Assembly: GCF_910592395.1 (NCBI RefSeq)
Contig: NC_088310.1
Coordinates: 12,347,501-12,411,500, forward strand
From: Lineus longissimus
Taxonomy: Eukaryota > Nemertea > Pilidiophora > Heteronemertea > Lineidae
Length of the DNA stretch: 64,000 nt
Reading direction: 5' to 3'
The position numbers were made by a program, and so were the translations under genes. Positions 55,000 through 64,000 of this stretch are shown piece after piece (position 1 is the stretch's first letter; each line of letters begins with the position of its first letter). Under the pieces are notes generated by a model. The model was not told the origin of the DNA. It worked only from the letters and a program-made list of their open reading frames with translations, and made no database searches.

Positions 55000-57120
55000 T
55001 TCTTTTTGGAAATTAAAAGATGATTGTACAGTTGTTCTGATCTGAAGCCCTGTGCTCTCCTTCATACCGGGGGTATTCAAATTATGTATCCTTACTTTAC
55101 GCATCCACAGTACTTTGTTATGATTGGACTATAGGTTTAGCAGGTCAAGCACAATGAGTGCACATTTTTACCAACCTGGTGGCCAAAATGTAAACCATAT
55201 CGCTCAAATTTTCAGTGTAGATACATCAACACAGCATGATAGACTTAAGGCTCTTAGCTCCAGTAACAAAAAAGTGTGCACCATTTTATACTAATAGCCC
55301 TTTTTACACTATTTGACCCTTCATAAGTGGATGAAATTTAAAAACCGTAGTTACAAAACGTACCCTATTAATTGTTGATCGATTGGGAAGAAAATCAACC
55401 TAGGATAACATACATACAGCCTACCACAGCACACCATTATCAAAAACACTTACTGATGGGCGCAAAGGTCAGGAAGTTCTTGGTCATTTGGGTCTCAGGA
55501 ACATGTAGCTGTCATAGCTGTCACAAGTGGTTGCCTCCTAAGTAGCACCTATGAAAAATGAAAAACAGACCAAGATTTCAAAAAGAAGGCATTTGAAAAT
55601 GAACACAACTTGGTAAACTGAATTATAGGGCCTTATATTCTTAGCGGTGCATGCAAGTGGGGCTGGAGCACGTAACTTGAAAGCAATTCACCAATTTTAA
55701 GTTATCCTGTATTTAGTCATAGGTATTGAGATTTGCCATTCAACTCTGGTCCAGATAAATATGGGTGAGAGTGCATAGTACCTATCAATACGGGGCCACA
55801 CAAGTAATTGACCAATGAGCGCTAGGTTGTATGGAAATAAGTATTACCTTTAAAAAAAGAATCTCAGCTTATTGTTGCCATAGCAACGTGAAAATATTTT
55901 TTAAAATGAATTAACATGGAATGAGGTGTTTTGAGAATGGAGTTTGGTTTCTGTAGGAAAATATTAGTCCTCCGTGTCCATACGCCCCAAGAAAGAGTAC
56001 CAGTAAGTTTGAGGGCGTAAAACAGCGCCACCTATTTTCAACACCCCCAAACCCTGAAATGATCATGGTCATGCCACAACGAAAACAATATCACTTGTAG
56101 CGCTTGCTTGGGGTTTTACGGTGGTGTGCCCAGTTTGCTCATTGATTAATCTGGGAAAAAGTTATCCCGCAGTGAAGTTGATACATTTAAAGGGAAAATG
56201 TATTAGATTTGTATTACTTGTGTGACCCCATATGCAGGCTAAGTGACAATGAACATAATCAGCTTTTATTTGATTTCCCAGTTAACTACTGCAAGCAACG
56301 ACTTTTTACTGTAAAACGTGTTTCATCTACGCAAGAGCAATAAAAAAATCACTTACTGTTGGTGTTCCGGCAGGGGTATGTGTCCTTTCCTGAAATTTCA
56401 ATGGAATTTAGTGAGCTGTTGAGCAAATAGAAATATTAACAGTAGCACCATCTTGCAATAACTATGATGAATGGTCTATGGACCAGAGGTGCTCGCCTTG
56501 TGAGACAAAGGCGGGTAGATGTCGTCACGGGTACAGTTAAAGTTTACCCAGGACCAAACTGGGTAATCCTAAAAGTTACCCAGGATTGTCCTGAGTAAAC
56601 TTTAGGACACTTAAGTTTACCCAGTCTAAAATTCGGCCACTTAGCGGGTGTTTTGGTGCTGTCAAGGACATATTTATGTGATTCACACTGTCAAGAGAAT
56701 TTAACACGTGTCCTAAGCCAATGCCGATATTTTTATCAATGAGTGGGAAAAGAAAGACCAAAAGACGTATAATTATGTCCCTGGCAAAGAACAAAGCACA
56801 TGAACATCCTGACAGTGACTTGAACTCATCCACAGCGGTTTGGATAATGAGCCCTGCTAAAAGACTACATTACAATAGCAATGGAGCCATGACATGAGAC
56901 CACCGGCCGTCAGAACCGGGGGGGGGGGGCGGGGGGCATGTAGGCTTGCGTTGAGGCTGAGGGGCAATTTATTTCCACAAGGATGAAATTGCGGGAAGTA
57001 CTTCTCACAGCTTATGATTTTCAAATTTTAAGGGAGGTCCTAGACCGCCGCCAGGCACTATTTAGCACCCACTTGCGGGCACTTGTTGGATGTTCCAACA
57101 GGCCTGACCAGGTGAGATAA
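55000..57120. other. Intronic/intergenic, no supported gene apart from micro-exons
   Basis: Mostly unique-looking AT-rich sequence. It includes an imperfect inverted repeat on TTTACCCAG around 56,540-56,630 and a G-run near 56,920. Confidence 0.35.
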
Positions 57121-57489
57121 ATGTTACCTGTTGAACATCTGTTCCACCTTGTTCATTCACAAGTGTACTGTTGCCTGAAAAAAGGGAATACTGGCGATAA
57201 TGAAAGCGGACAAGATGGGAAGGGTTTCTGTGATAAGGGTTAAACTTGTGTACCTAGGAGGAATCCCTAAAAGGGGAGATGTGTGGGCTGATCTAGCAGG
57301 ATAAGAAGCAGAAACAGTAGGAAGATTCGTCTATTGTAAGTCTACTCTAATTGAGTTAGAAAGGCAGTAGAAGAGGACAAGAAATTCTTAAAAATATTGC
57401 CAAAGGCACTGTGCCCGCTTGGATACAGAGTAAATTATATGGGTATGGGTAGAAATGTGATGCAGAAGAATCCATGCCGAGTTGGGTTT

Positions 57490-58440
57490 ATCACAATTTG
57501 ACCTACTTAACCCCTAAGAAGCTAAGTAGGTCAAGGGCAAATTTGCTCACAAATTTGATGTGTTGCATCATGCTGCATCTGCGGTATGAATTTGAGCAAC
57601 CCAGCTCGAGGAATTGGCCAAATTTTAGAATTTTTTTACAGAAAGCCCCCCAGTGGTCAAATTAAGAATCCTCTTGTGCCCAAAATTAAACTTGGCTGAG
57701 ATTTTAGGCTCATACATAAAAGTCTTCCAACATGAAATAATCCGTGAAAAAAACTGACAACGGTAGAGTACAGACAAGGGGAAAACAGACATCTTTCACT
57801 ATTTGACCTACTTGTGATACAAAAGTAGGTCAAGTACAAAAGTGCTCCAGAGTATGATGTGTCATATTAAGATACACTTCTGGTATAAATTTGAACATCC
57901 TAGCTCAAAGCATCAGCAAGATATGGTCATTTTAAGGTTTTTCACAAAAAGCCCCCTATTGGCCAAAGTAAGAATCGCATCGCACCCAAAATCGAACTTG
58001 ACCGAGAGATTTACCTCATAAATATGCATGTGTCAAAAACTGAAGGCGCTAGAGTGCAGACAAGGGGAAAAACTGACATTCATAATTTTTTCGCTATTTG
58101 ACCCACTTATGCCACAAAAGTAGGTCAAGGACAAAAGTGCTCAAGGGTATGATGTGTCATATTAAGATGCACTTCTGGTGTAAATTTGAACATCCTAGCT
58201 CAAAGCATCAGCAAGATATGGTAATTTTAAGGTTTTTCACAAAAAGCCCCCTATTGGCCAAAGTAAGAATCACATCGCACCCAAAATCAAACTTGGCCAA
58301 GAGATTCAACCCATAAGTACATGTGTGCAATATGAAAATGATCCGTCAAAAACTGAAGGTGCTAGAGCGCAGACAGTTTACGACCGCACGCACAGACGAC
58401 AGACCACAGCTTTTCATGCCAACCACAGCATAAGCCCTTC
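57490..58440. repeat. Three ~300 bp tandem units with a hairpin head on the minus strand
   Basis: Units begin near 57,497, 57,801 and 58,097 with TTTGACCTACTT and an AAGTAGGTCAA partner, followed by ATGATGTG(T)...CAT, CATCAGCAAGATATGG and AAAAAGCCCCC. At 58,410-58,450 the minus strand shows TTTTTAGCCCGCTTGGCC with a GGCCTAAAGGCC hairpin and then GTCTGTCGTCTGTGCG, the same head layout as the repeats at 25,877 and 43,028. Confidence 0.75.
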
Positions 58441-58450
58441 TGGCCTTTAG

Positions 58451-59234
58451 GCCAAGCGGGCTAAAAATTAGAATTGGTCTTATAACCAAGACAAAGTTAC
58501 TGGAGATTTCGCGGGACGGTAACGGCATCTGCCAGATCCAATACTCCGTTACCCCTTTTACCCTTTGACACCCAGTTGTCGGTAGTTTTATCATTGTGAT
58601 GTTGATTTTTGAGTGTTTGGTGAACTTTTGAAGGGTTGATGACGGCACTCAGGAAGAAATTTTAGTTCTGTCGATGGTACTGGTAGTGCATGTAGTGACT
58701 TGGAGGTCAATGATGCTGATGCTATAATGGCATATACATTTGTATATAGGTGTACTTTTCTTAGTTCTCCACCTGCTGGTGTGTTGGGGTTGGGAGACAG
58801 AATTTCAAGGAAAAAACAATTTCGTCCATGTGACCTTGACCTTTGACCTTTTGATCTGGGGCCAGTGTAGAGAACATTTGGACAAAGTTTGGTGAAGATC
58901 GGATGACAGGAACTTGGGATACAATGTATAGCGCAGACAATGAAAAATGTCAGATGGACACACTACTGTTAAACATAATATGACCCAACCCTTCCGACAG
59001 GCAATCACACCTGAATCTAAAGCCATTGTTAAATGATAGACTGATAAAACAATCCTACTGTCAGCAAGGTTGTGCTCATGACATTCAAGCTTATTGGTGA
59101 GTGAAGGAGTGTTCTTAGATAGGTGTATCAGTAAAACAAAATGTAAGCAGCATGAGGCAGGTTTAATAGCCACTAAGGGTGATGATGCATGTGCATATGC
59201 AGATGACCAACAAGGACTGACACCAAGTATTTAC
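58451..59234. other. Intergenic, repeat-like
   Basis: Contains TGACCTTGACCTTTGACCTT near 58,830, a simple motif I recall as common in dispersed repeats of marine invertebrates. No gene is supported. Confidence 0.35.
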
Positions 59235-61385
59235 CTATCCTGTTGTGCATCTTCAGCCTAAATTTAAAAAAAACAAGAAAATGGCACTGATGTATAGGGA
59301 AGAGTCAGTTGGTGCAAGGAAGGCCAAAAGAGGGCTCAACCTATGGCATGTATGATATTCAAATAAGGACTGATGCCAATTGGCACACAAATACATATCT
59401 TTTTAAACCATAGAAAAAATTATGAAGTTACATGTATGAAGTCAGGTTAACTATCAACTGGACAGTACTATTCTTAAATAATTATCCACTTGACTTCATC
59501 TGAGTTTGTATCTAACCTAAGCTTCAATTACTGAGACTTTTTTGTTGCCTGAAGGGATTTTGTCCTCTGGCTTAATGAAACATGTACCTAAGTAGCTGAG
59601 AAAGGGTTTCTTTTTCCCACTGTTTGAAAGTGAAACAACATTGCAACTTACTGTTGTCCTCATTGGAAGTGCATGTGTCAGCTGCACGAGGACCTTCACA
59701 GCTTTCATCACTTCCATCCTGAAAACCAAAAGGGAAGCTTTAACTAGGCTTTGTTCTGTTTTTGTTTTTGTTTGATTTCAAGTATTGGTACATTGTAATT
59801 TCAAAGAGATCAGTATTGTTATTAATCTAACTGACTGTCACATCTTTAGCTGTGGAATTGCCCACTCAAAATCAGTGGCCTAGAAAGGGGTGCCACTTAA
59901 AGATATTTGTGAAAACTCTGCTGTCTTAATGCACCTGTTGCAATCTTTTGCTGATACATTACTGTAGTTCTTGGGAAATGATCATGCTTACTCATGCTCA
60001 GATGGCATTGAGAGAGTGAGATGTGTGTTTCCATATCCATCTGGCATATGCCTACAGACAGGACAGATAATGCTTACTGGCTTTGGTTTTTTCACATTCA
60101 AAACCTCAGGAAGCTCCTCATCTGAGTCTGCCGATTCATCCAACTGGAAAGAAACATTTCTTAAATGCATTAGATAACAACGCAGTGACCATCGGTTGTT
60201 CCTACTGGTGATTGGAGTGGCCTAGGGGGTACCCACCAAATGCTGAGGCTAAAGAATGTCAGTACTGAAAAAAAATGTTGTCAAATCATGTGAGATTAGC
60301 AAGAAACAATAGAAACAAGAAAACAAATGTTTTATTTGAATGAACAATAATGAAGACAATTTATTATGGCATAATGCTCTTGTCTATTTTGCCTGCTTTG
60401 TCTCTTTCCCACCCCCCAAAATTTAAACGCAGACAGCAAATTTAAACATTTAGTGTTTACTGAATTCACGTCGAATTTGGCAAATATTGCTAAAATGTTC
60501 TTCGAGGATTTTAAATAAACAACAGGGTGATTTAGTCCGAGCCCCTCAAAAATCCTGCTTTTAGAGCTTTGAATGTGCTTTGAATGTCAATCATGTCCTA
60601 TGTTTTAATTTCTTTTAAAAATTTTTAATTTTAAAATTCTGCGCTGTAAATTAACACTTAGTAGATTAGCATTTCTACCTACACATCGAATTACAGAGCT
60701 CAGTTGTTGGTTTTGGAGAAAACAACGTCTCGAGATTTATCAATAGGTGGCACCACCTTATGGCCAGCCACCACATTGCTCTCAAAATTAAAAGAATTAA
60801 TACCTGTTCTTGATCAAGTAATGGAGATGAACCACCGATCTGACCTAGATTATTAAACGTAACGTGAAATGTTTTAGCGCCAAAGAGAAACCACGCCCAA
60901 CCAATCACAAGCCTTGATTGCAGTGAATGACGTCAGTAGCGTAGACTTTTATGGATCGATCGTCTGCAACGTCAACACCAAATTATCTAGGTCAGCCGGT
61001 GGTCCATTTGCTTTAACATACTGAAATATGAACGCCCTGGCTTCAAAAGTGTACGTGTTTTGGGAATTGGGTGGGTCTCCTCTTATCTGATTGTATAATA
61101 TGGTTGTGTAGACAGGTACAATGCACTACTCACCTCCTCAAAATGCGATATTTGAATATACAACTTCCCCTGGCCAATATGAGTTCGTATTCGGGCCCCT
61201 GTCATTTCATAGCCCTTAGCATAAACTGCCCTGCTTAGTTCCTTATTTGAATATGACAGGAACAAGAGCTGACTCGCCACAATATGGGATGTTGTGCTTT
61301 TGTTGGCCAGAATATCTCGAAGGTGGCTGCGCACAGCAACCTCAGTGTCGTCTGTCCCTATGTCTGTAACACTCTCTAAAACGAC

Positions 61386-62039
61386 CTGAAGAAAAAATGA
61401 TACATGGCTGATCATGTGCAGGATTAACAATAACCATACAAATACACTAATTAAGCTTCTCTCACACTCTTTGGACTTGATACAAAAGTACTTCCAAAGT
61501 AAGGTGACATCATGTGCACCTGATGTCAATATTCATTCTGGTTTGGAACACTGCCCAAGCAGGTCATGGCTATTCAAGCTAATGGTTCAGTAATGTCTGT
61601 TGATTTCCAAAAGAAAGAGCACATGAAATTGATGAGAGAAGCATATTTTTATTGTTAGAGGACGAGAAGAGATATGATTCAGGAATGGATTATTTCACCG
61701 TGGTTTCGTATTCAGGCCTCATACAACATGTACTTCTTCGGCAAAGGTGGTCATGACCTTTTTGGGACGAATTGAATTTTGGGAAAAGCACATAGGTCGT
61801 TCTTTGTATGATCATTTTTGCATGAGGTTTGTGCTATGAATAACCATTAAATACAAAATAAGGAGTCCTTCTACAGCATTGAACAATGCAGACTACTGGG
61901 CCTTGTAATTATTTGATGATTAACGGACAGGAACCGGTTGCATTATAAAGGATTTGAAGCACTTTATCTGCTGTCTGCGTTTAATGTAGCCTACAGCTAG
62001 TGGCGCGATTTGAGAATAATACTACCTAATTTTGGATGT
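61386..62039. other. Intergenic, nothing supported
   Basis: No domain-bearing ORF, RNA gene or repeat with clear ends. Confidence 0.35.
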
Positions 62040-62045
62040 GCACCA

Positions 62046-62113
62046 AACGGGGTCCTTGGCCGAATGGATAAGCCATCTTTATCATAAGGTCGCGGGTTTG
62101 ATCCATAGGCATG
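62046..62113 (+). repeat. tRNA-like sequence / SINE Pol III promoter
   Basis: TGGCCGAATGG (A-box-like) is followed about 30 bp later by GGGTTTGATCC (B-box-like). The acceptor arms do not pair, so it is not a functional tRNA. It is probably a tRNA-derived SINE head or a tRNA pseudogene. Confidence 0.5.
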
Positions 62114-62324
62114 AACCTTTTTCACTTGTTCTTCCCAAAATGTTCGTTTTTTAAATGGCGCGTCTTGGTCGCCAGTTTTTTCATTCCTAACAAGGTGTGT
62201 AAAGGGCTGTTCAAGACTAAAAGAGACAAGAGACCCGGCAGAAATTCAAAAACTGAGAGCTAACCTTTTCACTCAATGAACGAACCCGGGGTGTACCTAT
62301 CCACCAGCTGACACTAGCTCTCAT

Positions 62325-63989
62325 TCATTGACCACCGTCTGTTACAATAGAATGCGCAATCCAAACTAGATCTGCTAATTCAGCACTCAACCTCAACTTA
62401 CCAAACATTTTGACATCGGAGTTGGCAAAGAACATTGTCGTATAAAAACGACTTTCACCGGGCGACGAGGCGCTGCCTTTTTCCCTGCTGCCCGTGCAGG
62501 CTTTCGGACATTGCAGATCTTCTACTGCCATCCCTCTAGATGGAATATCCGCACTATTCATCTTCGTGGGAACATGGTGCGATTGTTTCGGGTCCGAATA
62601 TTCGTGTATCAGACCAATCCTGCTTGCTACGAATGGTTTATGTTTCCTGGATAAACCGTTGATCCAATACAACACGTTCATGCTATCTGTCCAGTACACT
62701 ACTTCTGTCGTAGGTAGGTCAAGTATCCTGGCAACTGTTTGGGCTAGTTTGAGTCCCAAGACAGCTCCACAGAGTTTGAGTCTCGGTATTGACATGGCTT
62801 TGAGAGGAGCCACGCGTGCCTTTGAGGTCACTTGGTTAACGCTAAGGTCACCGTCCTCATACTGCGTCCTGAGGTTGACGGCAGCAGCATATGCATCCTG
62901 TGATGCGTCAACGAATGTATGTATAGCTTTGTTTACTATTTTTGAATCTGTTTTTAGAACCAAGCATCGGTCAACTTTGATGTGAGAAAGCAATGCCATC
63001 TCATCAAACCAGTGTTGCCATTTCTGGGTCAGTATCGTCAGTAAAGGGTCGTCCCATTGCAGTCCCACGGTCCAGGTCTCCTGCATGAGTATCCTTGCTC
63101 AGACCGTGTATGGTGCTAAGAAATTGACTGGGTCAAATAGGGATGCCGAAGCGCTGAATACTGTCCGTTTGGTCATAGTTGTCATGGTCGGAACTTTTAC
63201 TATAAACACGTATTAGTCGGCTTCGGCGTCCCACATGAGTTCGTTGTCGTCAATACTCACCGCTGTTGCCCTCTCGTCTTCGGGAACATCGGCCAGGACT
63301 GTTATGTTGTTGGAGATCCATTTTCGGATGCCGAATCCTGCGGTCCCTAGGAGCTCTGTCACTTCCTTTCTTAGGCCGATGGCTCTTGCTGTATTGTCTT
63401 CACTGTCAGATAGGTCGTCAACATAAATCGAGCGAAGCACTGCTTCTGCACCACGTGGGTATTCGTCCACATTTCGCCATGCATGGGTCCTCAGAACCTT
63501 CTGAGAGAGATATGGCGAGGCTGTGTTTCCAAAAACAAGTCTGTTGTATTCGTAAACGTCGATCGGTTTTGTGTCGTCCATGTCTCTCCACAGAAATCTA
63601 TGATATTTGCTGCTTGCTGGGTCCATTTCTACCCTCAGGAACATTTCGGAAATGTCTGCTGATATCGCCACTGGTCATGCTCGAGTCCTTATCAAAACAT
63701 CTAGCAAATCGCTCTGTAACTTCGGCCCTTGATGGATGCAGTCGTTGAGGGATTTATCATCACATTTCGCTGCAGCGTCCATCACGATTCTCACCTTCGT
63801 TGTGGTCTTGTCTGGTCTAACAATCGGAAAATGGGGAAGATACCAACCTTCACCATGGTCACTGTTTGGCTCCAGTTTTCGAATGTATCCTTTGTTCTCT
63901 TGGTCTTGGAATACGCGTCTGTATTTTGAGGCAACTATGGGCTGTTTTCTCAAAGCCTTCTCAATGGGTCGGAGTCGGGATGCTGCCAT
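62325..63989 (-). pseudogene. pol: BEL/Pao retrotransposon pol fragment (RT and RNase H)
   Basis: Pao-type RT: LPHFPIVRPDKTTTKVRIV, ADISEMFLRVEMDP, LVFGNTASPYLSQ and the catalytic YVDDLSDSE. Then LFDPVNFLAPYTV and a Pao-type RNase H with FVDASQDAYAAAV, WTDSMNVLYWI and ADIPSRG. One frame holds all of it except for three in-frame stops: TGA near 63,674, TAA near 63,214 and TGA near 63,094. Two could be CGA-to-TGA changes. It is cut at the window edge on its N-terminal side, and the integrase is lost after 62,325. No LTRs are visible. Confidence 0.92.
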
Positions 63990-64000
63990 CTGCCAATTAT

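Larger units (their letters stand above)
54607..61385 (-). pseudogene. Gene E: scattered small exons of an unrecognised gene
   Basis: Minus-strand exons with good AG...GT borders: 61385-61134 (VVLESVTDIGTDD to QISHFEE), 60839-60804 (IGGSSPLLDQEQ), 60143-59992 (LDESADSDEELPEV, CPVCRHMPDGYG), 59718-59652 (DGSDESCEGPRAADTC), 59257-59235, 57177-57128, 56391-56358 and 54971-54902 (HDRPMPASSSTVMPE). Many are tiny, acidic and Ser/Thr-rich. The largest has no domain I know. The only ordered-looking zinc hint is CPVC. They may feed the exon at 51,107-51,692 across LINE-2. Phases were not all checked, so the linkage is tentative; some small exons may be chance. Confidence 0.38.

Noticed and set aside
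62046-62113. A functional tRNA gene
   Set aside because: A- and B-box-like motifs are present but the acceptor and anticodon arms do not pair.

Overview
This is nuclear DNA from an animal, most likely a marine invertebrate. Genes are split by GT-AG introns, AATAAA signals follow coding ends, and every well-supported block is eukaryotic mobile DNA: Ty3/gypsy, BEL/Pao, LINE, Helitron, Harbinger-like and piggyBac-like elements plus large DDE-type transposase genes. No operon, rRNA, CRISPR or clear single-copy housekeeping gene is visible. I cannot name the species.

1-20.8 kb is a nested stack, all coding on the minus strand. The outermost layer is a broken transposase-like gene ('gene D', 20,536 to 159). 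It is interrupted by a 165 bp MITE (271-435), a rearranged Harbinger derivative (1,014-1,649) and a 17.9 kb insertion (1,724-19,630). That insertion is a DNA transposon ('element A') with about 21 bp terminal inverted repeats, a 4 bp target duplication (AGAT), arrays of a bipartite motif near both ends and a large intron-containing gene ('gene A'). Gene A is split by a 12.2 kb gypsy element with 200 bp LTRs (Gypsy-1, 4,184-16,422, duplication GGCTA). Gypsy-1 is itself interrupted by a 3.7 kb gypsy deletion derivative with 291 bp LTRs (Gypsy-2, 11,032-14,758, duplication ATAA). At each level, conceptually removing the insertion and one target duplication reconnects the reading frame. Gypsy-1 has a tRNA-Arg-like primer site, an SGNH-hydrolase-like ORF ahead of gag, a canonical -1 frameshift heptamer between gag and pol, and a polypurine tract.

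20.5-30.8 kb holds a THAP zinc-finger exon, a ~180 bp tandem array, three TIR elements without an intact transposase (24,371-25,617; 27,343-28,995; 27,805-28,127 nested in the second), a hairpin-headed repeat and a possible two-exon micro-gene (26,383-27,163).

30.8-46.3 kb holds two related intron-containing DDE-like genes on the minus strand (gene B, 30,806-37,327; gene C, 39,306-46,297). A LINE with a 181 bp target duplication lies in gene B's last intron; gene C carries two hairpin-family repeats. Genes A, B and C appear to share a C-terminal module although A has a different core. A piggyBac-like MITE follows at 44,953-45,662.

47.3-64 kb holds a decayed Helitron, a second LINE with an intact RT ORF, scattered small exons of an unrecognised minus-strand gene (gene E), a 3 x ~300 bp tandem array, a tRNA-like Pol III promoter and a BEL/Pao fragment running off the right edge.

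The best candidate for an undescribed system is element A with gene A: its ends, target duplication and probable binding-site array can all be read here because the interrupted gene D marks the insertion point.
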